Assembly (NCBI GenBank): GCA_947074295.1
Contig: CAMTPC010000026.1
Location: 1 to 33,763, forward strand
Direction of reading: 5' to 3'
DNA: 33,763 bases
Source: an uncultured Bacteroides sp.
GTDB lineage: Bacteria; Bacteroidota; Bacteroidia; Bacteroidales; Bacteroidaceae
Position 1 is the first letter of the stretch. Every line of letters begins with the position of its first letter. Made by a program: the position numbers and the translations under genes. Below, in pieces: positions 15,467 to 22,546 of this stretch. Below the pieces are notes generated by a model. The model was not told the DNA's origin, made no database searches, and saw only the letters and a list, made by a program, of their open reading frames with translations.

Positions 15467-15829
15467 ATGAAGTATATATATATATCGCTGGGCACACTTT
15501 CATTAATTTTAGGTATTCTGGGTATTTTTCTACCCTTGCTCCCTACTACACCCTTTCTTTTACTCACGGCAGCATTATATTTTAAAGGTTCACCTCAGCT
15601 CTACCACTGGTTGCTTAATCATAAATACCTCGGACCTTATATCCGCAATTTCCGCGAAAACAAAGCCATCCCTTTGCGTGCGAAAATCATCTCCATTAGT
15701 CTATTATGGGGCACCATGAGTTATTGCATTTTCTATATCGTTCCTTACTTGTGGGTCAAGATCATCTTATTTTTAATAGCCGCAGGTGTCACATATCATA
15801 TACTTTCGTTCAAAACATTAAAGAAATGA
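15467..15829 (+). CDS. DUF454 / YbaN-family membrane protein
   Basis: 120 residues from ATG 15467 (MKYIYISLGTLSLILG). The upstream in-frame ATG 15374 precedes the promoter and is rejected. The family signature GILGIFLPLLPTTPFLLLTAALYFKGSP is complete, followed by LGPYIRNFRENKAIPLRAK and two further membrane segments. It is an inner-membrane protein of unknown function; E. coli YbaN is the reference. The last 34 bases overlap the 3' end of the convergent nucleosidase gene. A TACCTTTG box four bases before the start suggests a leaderless mRNA. Confidence 0.85.
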   Translation: MKYIYISLGTLSLILGILGIFLPLLPTTPFLLLTAALYFKGSPQLYHWLLNHKYLGPYIRNFRENKAIPLRAKIISISLLWGTMSYCIFYIVPYLWVKIILFLIAAGVTYHILSFKTLKK

Positions 15830-16371
15830 GACAGACCATTTCGTGCGTCAGTCAGCTTGTCTTCCCAGTGTTTTACAGAGTTCTGACCAATAATATCTGA
15901 TACATACTTCACGGCTATAAATGGAATCTTCTTAGAGTTACACACAAATGCTTGGGCATAGGCTTCCATATCCACCACATCTCCCTCAAAGTCTGTAACT
16001 TCTGTCAGAAAGCTGTCACCAGTATTGCATACACCAGACTTTCCATTCCAGTTCTGACAAAGCTCTTTCTCTTTTAACAGCTCTGCAGTATCCTGCTCAT
16101 ATTCTAGCCCCAGATCACAAATCTTATGCATGTCGCGATCGATAAAATGACGGCATATGAAGATATCCCCTATTTCATGATTTACACTACCTGCTGTACC
16201 CATATTAATTACTAAATCGGGTTGCAATTGACTCAGCACTTCAGTCAGATAGTAAGCCGATTTAATCTTGCCAATTCCTGTTCTAACATAATAAATTTGT
16301 GCATCCTCCCACTTGATCTCTGCAAATTCGCCTTGCACGGCATACGTTACCAATATTTTTTTCATGATCAT
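15796..16371 (-). CDS. MTA/SAH nucleosidase-family protein
   Basis: 191 residues of the PNP/UDP phosphorylase fold. Visible motifs are INMGTAGSVNHEIGDIFI (about 55-72), CNTGDSFL, VDMEAYAQAFVC with the purine-binding Glu, and KYVSDIIGQNS with the catalytic Asp. This order matches 5'-methylthioadenosine/S-adenosylhomocysteine nucleosidases. At 191 residues it is shorter than typical Pfs (about 230), missing part of the N-terminal lobe, as in several Bacteroidetes homologues. Start is ATG 16371 or 16365 (MKKILVTYAVQGE). Its -7 box TATCTTTG lies inside the preceding terminator hairpin. The 3' end overlaps the DUF454 gene by 34 bases. Confidence 0.85.
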   Translation of the reverse strand: MIMKKILVTYAVQGEFAEIKWEDAQIYYVRTGIGKIKSAYYLTEVLSQLQPDLVINMGTAGSVNHEIGDIFICRHFIDRDMHKICDLGLEYEQDTAELLKEKELCQNWNGKSGVCNTGDSFLTEVTDFEGDVVDMEAYAQAFVCNSKKIPFIAVKYVSDIIGQNSVKHWEDKLTDARNGLSHFFNVLNESI

Positions 16372-16391
16372 ATATAGTTTTTATTAAAAGG

Positions 16392-16440
16392 AAATTCTCC
16401 TCATCTTTGTTTGAAGTAATGACAAAGATAAGGAGAATTT
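16392..16440. terminator. Long terminator hairpin overlapping the nucleosidase promoter
   Basis: AAATTCTCCT-C-ATCTTTGT (16392-16410) pairs with ACAAAGAT-A-AGGAGAATTT (16422-16440) around an 11-base loop: 18 pairs and one mismatch. It ends the regulator/membrane-protein operon on the minus strand. The minus-strand TATCTTTG box at 16423-16430 is part of one arm. Confidence 0.8.
16423..16430 (-). promoter_or_regulatory. -7 element of nucleosidase gene
   Basis: TATCTTTG on the minus strand, about 52 bases before ATG 16371. It lies in the terminator stem. The -33 region is weak. Confidence 0.55.
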
Positions 16441-16477
16441 TCTGTCTGAATAGTAAAGGATACCTCAGAGCTTCAAT

Positions 16478-16762
16478 CTATTTTAATATATAACTTTTAA
16501 GTGCCTCTACATATTCCTCAAAAGCCTGAATCCCGACAGGAGTAATCTTACAAATCGTGCATGGCACTTTGCCTTTGAAGGTTTTAGTTATTTCCACATA
16601 TCCTGCCTTACTCAGTTTGTCTATTTGCACACTTAGATTACCGGCTGTAGCCCCAGTTTGCTGACGGATGTATACAAAATCAGCTTCCTCTACAGATATA
16701 AGCAACGACATCACAGCCAATCGGAGTTCAGAATGAAGAAGTGGATTGAGTTCTTTGAACAT
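16478..16762 (-). CDS. Winged-helix transcriptional regulator (HTH_34-type)
   Basis: 94 residues. LLHSELRLAVMSLLISVEEADFVYIRQQTGATAGNLSVQIDKLSKAGYVEITKTFKGKVPCTICKITPVGIQAFEEY shows a MarR/ArsR-like winged helix with the recognition helix in TAGNLSVQIDKL and the wing in KTFKGKVPCTICKIT. This matches the short HTH_34 family. It is translated 14 bases after the membrane-protein gene in the same operon. This pairing of a small regulator with a multi-pass membrane protein probably means autoregulation. Two cysteines in the wing could be redox-sensitive, but that is speculative. Confidence 0.88.
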   Translation of the reverse strand: MFKELNPLLHSELRLAVMSLLISVEEADFVYIRQQTGATAGNLSVQIDKLSKAGYVEITKTFKGKVPCTICKITPVGIQAFEEYVEALKSYILK

Positions 16763-16776
16763 AATAAAAATTTTAA

Positions 16777-17388
16777 TTATTGACTAATTTCCGGTTTCAT
16801 ACTCACCTCATTAGCGCTATCTCCACTGTTAGCCATGTGCCCAGGTATAATCATTGCAACAACAAACACACTTGCAAATATTAAAATGGAGAAAGCTTGA
16901 TGAGCAAATACAAGACACAAGATAGATATTAAAGCCCCCAATATCCCAGAAATGATATAAGGTTTGTAATTGGTCACACAACCCGTTAGTGTTATACCTG
17001 CCGACATCAATATCCCTATTATAAATAGAATATTCATCTGGTATATAAATGCGGACATCGAAAAAACACCTCCCAATATACCAAACACTATCCATATATA
17101 ATTGATCACACGGTCTATAAAGGTTTTCACCAACACTGGCTGATCGCGTTTATTTAGTATAAACATCCCTATTCCCCCTATAATAGGGATTAAAAACCAA
17201 CCAAGCATCACTTGATAAGTCCCAATGTAAATAAGGCCTAAATAAATTAAGATTGAAGTAAATACAGTAGCATAGCCCCAAATTAAAGAAGGTCCACCAG
17301 CATTAGTTTTCACATTGCGTTTTGAATTTTGAATCATTTGAGAAATTAGCTCTAAGCTCTGCTTCTCTGTCATCTGTTTCTTTTCCAT
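16777..17388 (-). CDS. Six-TM membrane protein, partner of winged-helix regulator
   Basis: 203 residues. A cytoplasmic N-terminus (MTEKQSLELISQMIQNSKRNVK) is followed by about six membrane helices, beginning with LIWGYATVFTSILIYLGLIYIG and ending near VFVVAMIIPGHM. No catalytic or transport motif is visible and I do not recognise a named family. In Bacteroidetes such proteins are often found beside HTH_34 regulators. The promoter candidate is TAGCTTTG at 17452-17459 (minus strand), with a leader of about 60 bases. Confidence 0.75.
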   Translation of the reverse strand: MEKKQMTEKQSLELISQMIQNSKRNVKTNAGGPSLIWGYATVFTSILIYLGLIYIGTYQVMLGWFLIPIIGGIGMFILNKRDQPVLVKTFIDRVINYIWIVFGILGGVFSMSAFIYQMNILFIIGILMSAGITLTGCVTNYKPYIISGILGALISILCLVFAHQAFSILIFASVFVVAMIIPGHMANSGDSANEVSMKPEISQ

Positions 17389-17451
17389 TTTAGATAGATT
17401 TTAAAGTAAGTTATTTCTTAATATTTTTCTTTTTGGTATTCGAATCCTTTG

Positions 17452-17459
17452 CAAAGCTA
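17452..17459 (-). promoter_or_regulatory. -7 element of membrane-protein/regulator operon
   Basis: TAGCTTTG on the minus strand. The -33 element is not well conserved. Confidence 0.5.
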
Positions 17460-17874
17460 ACTAGTTTATTTTATAAACCTCACTAATACATAGACTATTT
17501 TACATCAACCGATCAATATTTTTCAAACAAGCCCATTTTTGCTATTTTACAATTAGCAATTCAGCTTATTTGCACTCTATTTCGAGCAAATACTATAATT
17601 TTCATGTAACACTATCTGTAGGTGATATGGACGAAAAAATCTCCGAAAACAAATCTTGCAGGTATGTAATCTTAATTTTAAGGATGCTTATACCTCCCTT
17701 ATACAACAAGCAAGATTCATCTATTTGCCACACAATGATACAAAACAACTCACTGATCAGTTAAGGCTACGGATTACAGTGGATAGCCTTATGCACCACA
17801 GTGTATAGGGCTATGCACCATGGTGCATAAGGGAGGAAACAAAACGAGATAAATTAAAATTCGAAAACCAACGA
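17460..17874. other. Intergenic region with tandem palindromic repeats
   Basis: About 415 bases without a supported gene; a 64-codon open frame at 17570 has no family character or promoter. A weak hairpin TTGCTA/TAGCAA lies at 17539-17559. The 22-bp repeats listed separately are at 17767-17832. Confidence 0.5.
17767..17832. repeat. 22-bp-period palindromic tandem repeat, three units
   Basis: Three consecutive 22-base units (17767-17788, 17789-17810, 17811-17832). The most regular contains the palindrome TATGCACCATGGTGCATA; the first is degenerate. The array lies 3' of the hybrid kinase gene. A related array is at 33476-33585. Confidence 0.8.
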
Positions 17875-20193
17875 CTAGACCAATGTTTGATATTTATCCA
17901 ATTGATACAAACAGTCTTTCAAAAGAAGAATAAGATGTTCTGTCTGGTGCTGTATATCCTCAGTCATTATTTTGACTCCTCTATTGACTTCAAGGGCTGT
18001 CAACAAAGCTACTAGTTCATCAGCTTTCATAAGTATGGAAAGAGGCAGTAGTTTATGTGCCCGCCCGGCTATTAATGAAACATCATTATCTCTTAAAGCA
18101 CGTTCCAATAAATAGATATCTTTATTCATCTCCTCTCGAAAAGTGGTTAAAATAGCATCAATCGCCGTCTCATCTTCATCTGCAAAAGCAGTAAGTGCAC
18201 CAAAGTCATAGGTACTAGTATTTTGTAAAATATTGGAAGATTCCTCTATACATATCACATCGGTAGACGAGCTTACTGTATCCTGCTGCATGATGGTTAA
18301 TAGTTCCTGTAATGTAAAAGGTTTATGTAGACAGCCTGCAAACCCTTCTTTAAGGAATTCGGCAGACTGCATATCACTACGAGCAGTCACTGCAATAACA
18401 GGTATATCGCGTGATTGTCCGATATTTGATGAGCGAAGAAGTTTAAGAAGATCAAACCCACTCATAGCGGGCATTTGTATATCTGTGAGAAGTACATCAA
18501 AATGATGTACACGAAGCGCATCCAACAATTCATTGACTTGCTCACAACATACAACACCCACTCCTTGGCGATGCAGCATTTCAGAAGTCAAAGCAAGCTG
18601 CATTTTATCATCATCTATAACAAGCACCCGCATAGACGACAAGCATTTTTTATCAACTTTTCCAGTTTCATCATTCTTTTCAGCCACACAACTATCCAAA
18701 CCGGGAGGAAGTAGATAGAGAGGTATTTCAATAAAAAACTCAGTTCCCTCTCCTATTTTGCTCTCAACATGAATATTTCCGTCAAGCAACTGAATTAACT
18801 TTTGAACAATAGACAATCCTAATCCAAAACCTTCTTGCCCTTGTGCCTGTGGCAAACGAGTGAATTCTTGGAAAATCAGTTTCTTTTGCTGTTCATCCAT
18901 ACCCATACCGGTATCTGCTATCTTTATAAATAGTTTAGAATCACTATAACCAGCTTCCAACAACACACTACCTTGATTGGTAAACTTTATAGCATTCGAC
19001 AAAAGGTTGGTAGTGATTTGGCGAATACGAAGCGAATCACTAATGAAAAGATGATTGAGTTCGGAAGAGATATCAATTGTAAATCTGAGTTTTTTAGTAT
19101 CCATCAGCGGCATGAAACTTCTAGCCAACTCATCCAACAACAAATAAGGGTTGAAGCTTTCACGATTGATTTCCATCTTATTGAGATCTAGCCGATGAAA
19201 ATCTAACAGATCCGTCACCAGCTTGAGCAGATGTTGTGAAGAACTTTCCATATTTGCTATATAGGATTGTTCCTTTTCGTCATTAACTGACTGTTGCAAT
19301 AGTTCGAGATAACCGATAATAGAGCCTAATGGCGCCTTTATATCATGAGTGATAGCCAACATCAGCTTTTCTCTAGCTACCAGTAAGTCGGCAGCACGTT
19401 TATTAGCCAGCTCTAGTTCACGCCGATAACGATTGTTCTGAGCCAGATCACGCCAGATGATGAAAATAAAAAGGATGGAAAGAAGTATAGCACCGATAGC
19501 TATTCCTCCCAATACTTTAGAGGATCGTTGTCGCACATGTTGCTCTTGCAAGGCCATCGCATTGGTCTGCAGAATTAGATTTTGCTCAAAAGCAGTCATC
19601 AGACTATCCATTTTTGCCGACAGTTGCTCATTTACCTTCTTAAATTGTGCGGCATTGCGACGAACTTGCGCTTTCTGCTTTTGACGATTTTCAGCATTGG
19701 CTTTCAAAATACGTTGGTGTAATGAGTCAGCAGGATTAATTGACTCAAGCACCGTATCGACCGAGATTTCGTACGAGGTGTTGAGCAAAACGGCAGTATC
19801 ATCCTTGGAAGGGGCAAAAACTTCGGCTACTCGTTTAAAGAATTTTTTGCGGGGAGGGAGTGCCAAAACCGTATCCTGCTTCATCACCACATTGCGTTGC
19901 ACTCTCTGCTGGGTAAAGACAGAATCTTGTTCGGCAATAATCTTCTCAATCTCGCTCATCGAAAGGGCTTGTTCATTAGCCCTATTCATAAGTTGCACCA
20001 TTTGCAATATGCCCCTATCTTTTTCATTGAGTAAAAACAGTAGGCTATCTGCGATAGATTCTTGTTGCTGCCCCGACTGTGACAGAGCTCGCATCTCTCG
20101 TCTAATGAAAAGAAGACCAAGTAAAAGGATAGTCAGCAAAAGCGAATATCCTAGAATAATCTTTATGGTAGTATAGCGAGATGGATTCATCAT
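17875..20193 (-). CDS. Hybrid sensor histidine kinase (HisKA-HATPase-REC-HPt)
   Basis: 772 residues. Transmembrane segments at about 9-27 and 229-249 flank a mostly helical periplasmic domain of 200 residues. A HisKA domain follows with His283 in AITHDIKAPLGSIIGYLELL. The HATPase domain has NLLSNAIKFT, DTGMGM and GFGLGLSIV. A receiver domain around 525-640 has Asp571 in LLTDIQMPAMSG. A C-terminal HPt domain has His713 in AGRAHKLLP. Phosphate would flow His283-Asp571-His713 and then to a separate regulator. The NtrC-type regulator starts 125 bases away in the divergent direction, and its receiver Asp52 is the likely target. A TATATTTG box at 20253-20260 (minus strand) may be the promoter. The signal sensed is unknown. 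Confidence 0.93.
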   Translation of the reverse strand: MMNPSRYTTIKIILGYSLLLTILLLGLLFIRREMRALSQSGQQQESIADSLLFLLNEKDRGILQMVQLMNRANEQALSMSEIEKIIAEQDSVFTQQRVQRNVVMKQDTVLALPPRKKFFKRVAEVFAPSKDDTAVLLNTSYEISVDTVLESINPADSLHQRILKANAENRQKQKAQVRRNAAQFKKVNEQLSAKMDSLMTAFEQNLILQTNAMALQEQHVRQRSSKVLGGIAIGAILLSILFIFIIWRDLAQNNRYRRELELANKRAADLLVAREKLMLAITHDIKAPLGSIIGYLELLQQSVNDEKEQSYIANMESSSQHLLKLVTDLLDFHRLDLNKMEINRESFNPYLLLDELARSFMPLMDTKKLRFTIDISSELNHLFISDSLRIRQITTNLLSNAIKFTNQGSVLLEAGYSDSKLFIKIADTGMGMDEQQKKLIFQEFTRLPQAQGQEGFGLGLSIVQKLIQLLDGNIHVESKIGEGTEFFIEIPLYLLPPGLDSCVAEKNDETGKVDKKCLSSMRVLVIDDDKMQLALTSEMLHRQGVGVVCCEQVNELLDALRVHHFDVLLTDIQMPAMSGFDLLKLLRSSNIGQSRDIPVIAVTARSDMQSAEFLKEGFAGCLHKPFTLQELLTIMQQDTVSSSTDVICIEESSNILQNTSTYDFGALTAFADEDETAIDAILTTFREEMNKDIYLLERALRDNDVSLIAGRAHKLLPLSILMKADELVALLTALEVNRGVKIMTEDIQHQTEHLILLLKDCLYQLDKYQTLV

Positions 20194-20252
20194 GAGTCAG
20201 TCTTCAAATGCACAGTTTGATATGTTAACGCATTTGATTATTTTTTAGTTTG

Positions 20253-20260
20253 CAAATATA
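20253..20260 (-). promoter_or_regulatory. -7 element of hybrid kinase gene
   Basis: TATATTTG on the minus strand, about 60 bases before ATG 20193. No -33 element at the standard spacing. Confidence 0.4.
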
Positions 20261-20281
20261 GACTTTTCATACAAAAGGACT

Positions 20282-20289
20282 TACCTTTG
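20282..20289 (+). promoter_or_regulatory. -7 element of sigma-54 regulator gene
   Basis: TACCTTTG 29 bases before ATG 20318. It lies 22 bases from the opposing kinase -7 box, so the divergent promoters are close. Confidence 0.55.
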
Positions 20290-20317
20290 TTCTCTATAAA
20301 CCGCAAAAGCAATAGGC

Positions 20318-21670
20318 ATGAAAACGATATTAATAGTTGAAGATGACGTTACATTTGGTACAATGCTAAAATCATGGCTGTGCAAAAAAGGCTTTAATGC
20401 TTCTACCACTAGCACTGTAGCCCGTGCTCAAAAGATAATCTCTTCCGAAAACATCGACATAATCCTTTCAGACCTACGATTGCCCGATAAAGACGGTATT
20501 GAGCTGTTAAGTTGGTGTAAAGAGAGTGGTTTCACTATACCATTCATCATCATGACAAGTTATGGTGAAATTCAAACAGCCGTAAAAGCAATGAAGCTGG
20601 GAGCGTCGGACTACATAGCAAAACCATTCAACCCAGACGAGCTATTGAAAAAAATCAATGAGAGTACAGCTGTTGCAATCGATATCACAGATACTGTTAA
20701 AACAAAAGTATTAAAACCACAAGATACTACAAACCAATCATCTTATCTCGAAGGTGTTAGTGAAATAGCCAAACAACTTTATTCGTATGTCGCTTTAGTA
20801 GCTCCTACCAATATGTCTGTATTGATAAATGGTGCTAGTGGCACAGGCAAGGAATATATCGCTAAACGCATACATCAATTGAGCCCACGAAAAGATAAAT
20901 CTTTCATTGCCATAGACTGTGGCGCTATGCCCAAGGATTTGGCTGCATCAGAATTTTTCGGTCATATAAAAGGTTCTTTTACAGGTGCACTATCTGATAA
21001 AACTGGTGCTTTTGAGGCAGCAAATGGAGGCACTATTTTTCTGGATGAGATTGGTAACTTGAGTTATGAAGTACAAATTCAACTTTTACGGGCTTTACAA
21101 GAACGTCGTATTCGTCCAGTAGGTTCGCCTAAGGAAGTTCAGGTTGATATTCGTTTGGTATCAGCCACAAACGAAAACCTCACCAAGGCCATTGAAAATG
21201 GTACATTCCGAGAGGACTTATTTCACCGCATTAACGAATTCACCCTACAAATGCCGACTCTTAAAGAGCGCAAAGAAGATATTATGCTTTTCGCTGATTT
21301 CTTTTTAGAACAAGCAAATACCGAGCTCCACAAGCATATATTGGGTTTTGATACCACTGCCACTGCACTCTTGCTTCAATATGCCTGGCCAGGCAATCTT
21401 AGAGAAATGAAAAATGTAATAAAGCGCTCCACCCTACTTGCAACTAGTGATTACATCACCTCCACCGAGCTAGGTTTGCCTGTGGAAACGACCGCCAATA
21501 CCCATATCAATAATTTCAATATCAGTCTTAAGAATGAAGATATAGAGAAAGAACAAATACTTGAAGCTTTGCGCCGTGCCAATAATAATAAAAGTAAAGC
21601 AGCCCGTCTATTAAACATCGACCGCAAAACCCTTTACAACAAGCTAAAACTTTATGACATAGATCATTGA
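20318..21670 (+). CDS. Sigma-54-dependent response regulator (NtrC family)
   Basis: 450 residues in the order REC, AAA+, Fis-type HTH. The receiver has phospho-acceptor Asp52 in IILSDLRLPDKDG and the conserved Lys in YIAKPF. The AAA+ domain has Walker A GASGTGKE (172-179), the sigma-54 contact loop as GSFTGA (219-224, Ser in place of the usual Ala), Walker B GGTIFLDEIGNL, and DLFHRI. The C-terminus ILEALRRANNNKSKAARLLNIDRKTLYNKLKLY is a Fis-like HTH. It activates promoters read by sigma-54 RNA polymerase after phosphorylation, very probably by the divergent hybrid kinase. A terminator follows at 21694. Confidence 0.95.
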   Translation: MKTILIVEDDVTFGTMLKSWLCKKGFNASTTSTVARAQKIISSENIDIILSDLRLPDKDGIELLSWCKESGFTIPFIIMTSYGEIQTAVKAMKLGASDYIAKPFNPDELLKKINESTAVAIDITDTVKTKVLKPQDTTNQSSYLEGVSEIAKQLYSYVALVAPTNMSVLINGASGTGKEYIAKRIHQLSPRKDKSFIAIDCGAMPKDLAASEFFGHIKGSFTGALSDKTGAFEAANGGTIFLDEIGNLSYEVQIQLLRALQERRIRPVGSPKEVQVDIRLVSATNENLTKAIENGTFREDLFHRINEFTLQMPTLKERKEDIMLFADFFLEQANTELHKHILGFDTTATALLLQYAWPGNLREMKNVIKRSTLLATSDYITSTELGLPVETTANTHINNFNISLKNEDIEKEQILEALRRANNNKSKAARLLNIDRKTLYNKLKLYDIDH

Positions 21671-21693
21671 TCGATACAATGAAGGCAATAAAA

Positions 21694-21727
21694 AAGCATC
21701 CCTCAAAGATTTCTGAGGGATGCTTCA
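21694..21727. terminator. Bidirectional terminator
   Basis: AAGCATCCCTCA (21694-21705) pairs perfectly with TGAGGGATGCTT (21714-21725) around an 8-base loop. It ends the regulator gene and probably the convergent small secreted-protein gene. Confidence 0.85.
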
Positions 21728-21773
21728 AAACTAAATATTACACAAAACTATTTACGCATACTTTTCGATAGAG

Positions 21774-21998
21774 TTATTCTGCAGTTTCAGTTGCAGGAAC
21801 TTCTTCTTGTGCTGGTGCATCTTGAGTTGTTTCTTCTTTGCTGCACTCTTCCTTGTTTTCTTCACAAGGTTTTTTATCATCTTCTACTTGTTCAGTAGGT
21901 TGTTGAGTCTTTACAGGTTCTTGAGCCATTGCCACAAACGAACCACCACACACGAATACAAACATTGCTACTGATAAAACTAACTTTTTCATAATCAT
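21774..21998 (-). CDS. Small secreted acidic protein, paralogue 1
   Basis: 74 residues (72 if ATG 21992 is used). The N-terminus is a signal peptide, KKLVLSVAMFVFVCGGSFVAMA, with probable cleavage before QEPVKTQ. The mature part of about 50 residues is almost all E, K, P, T, Q and D, with two Cys (KKPCEENKEECSKEE), and looks disordered. No known family. The paralogue at 22073-22267 has the same signal peptide end and QEPVKTQ start. It lies 74 bases downstream of the paralogue on the same strand, with no separate promoter seen. Confidence 0.78.
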   Translation of the reverse strand: MIMKKLVLSVAMFVFVCGGSFVAMAQEPVKTQQPTEQVEDDKKPCEENKEECSKEETTQDAPAQEEVPATETAE

Positions 21999-22072
21999 TA
22001 TTGCTTTAAAATTTGAATACTAAATTAACTTACTGTCTATTTATTAAATATTGCTTTTTACCTTAAAATCTA

Positions 22073-22267
22073 TTATTCTGCAGATTCCGATGTAGATTCT
22101 TCTACAGTTTCAGTTGAAGGTGCTTCTTCGGTCGATTCCCCAACTGTTTCTTCTTTTTCTTCTTGTACTTGCTCCGTAGAAGGTTGAGTTTTTACTGGTT
22201 CTTGAGCCATTGCTACAAATGAACCACCACATACAAACATCGCTACTAATACTACAAACTTTTTCAT
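22073..22267 (-). CDS. Small secreted acidic protein, paralogue 2
   Basis: 64 residues. The signal peptide KKFVVLVAMFVCGGSFVAMA is followed by QEPVKTQPSTEQVQEEKEE. It shares the cleavage region and the first ten mature residues with paralogue 1, but the remainder is a Glu/Ser/Thr-rich tail without Cys. It is predicted to be exported to the periplasm or beyond and disordered. The function is unknown. A near-consensus sigma-54 promoter lies about 85 bases upstream (22352-22367), and the sigma-54 activator gene lies within 1 kb. Confidence 0.78.
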   Translation of the reverse strand: MKKFVVLVAMFVCGGSFVAMAQEPVKTQPSTEQVQEEKEETVGESTEEAPSTETVEESTSESAE

Positions 22268-22351
22268 GTCAATTAATCTTTTTATTATGAGTTATTATTT
22301 TAATTCTGAAATTGCAAATCATAAATTGTAATATGCTTACACTAAAGATAG

Positions 22352-22367
22352 ATCAAAGCGTGTGCCA
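22352..22367 (-). promoter_or_regulatory. Candidate sigma-54 promoter of the small secreted proteins
   Basis: On the minus strand TGGCAC, five bases, then TTGAT. The sigma-54 consensus is TGGCAC-N5-TTGCW; only the C of the -12 GC pair is wrong. The predicted start is near 22340, giving a leader of about 70 bases. No TAnnTTTG box is found in the same region. Confidence 0.45.
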
Positions 22368-22429
22368 GAACTAACAAACAAACCATATAACACTGACTAT
22401 CTGCGTATTAGCATCATATGCCAGAATCT

Positions 22430-22514
22430 ATAAGTGTAGAAAAGTGTGGAAATGTGTAGCCGATGTGTAGAATATTTCCACACTCCACTTACACACTTCC
22501 ACACTTTTCTTATA
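22430..22514. repeat. Inverted repeat with two alternative hairpins
   Basis: The left arm AGAAAAGTGTGGAA (22438-22451) pairs perfectly with TTCCACACTTTTCT (22497-22510). The overlapping GTGTGGAAAT (22444-22453) also pairs perfectly with ATTTCCACAC (22474-22483). The folds exclude each other. The element lies between the deacylase 3' end and the acidic-protein promoter and may be a terminator or an intergenic repeat. Confidence 0.75.
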
Positions 22515-22546
22515 AACGCAAATTGCAAAATCCGATATCTATACTA

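Noticed and set aside
17570..17764. 64-codon frame in the gap before the kinase gene
   Set aside because: No promoter, no family character, and composition like non-coding AT-rich DNA.
17767..17832. Short repeats as a CRISPR array
   Set aside because: The units are contiguous with no spacers, palindromic and only three in number; no cas genes are present.
19697..20176. 159-codon plus-strand frame inside the hybrid kinase gene
   Set aside because: Antisense shadow of the kinase N-terminal coding region.
22411..22426. Second sigma-54-like site (TGGCAT on the minus strand)
   Set aside because: Spacing between GG and GC is 8 bases instead of 10 and no TTG is present.
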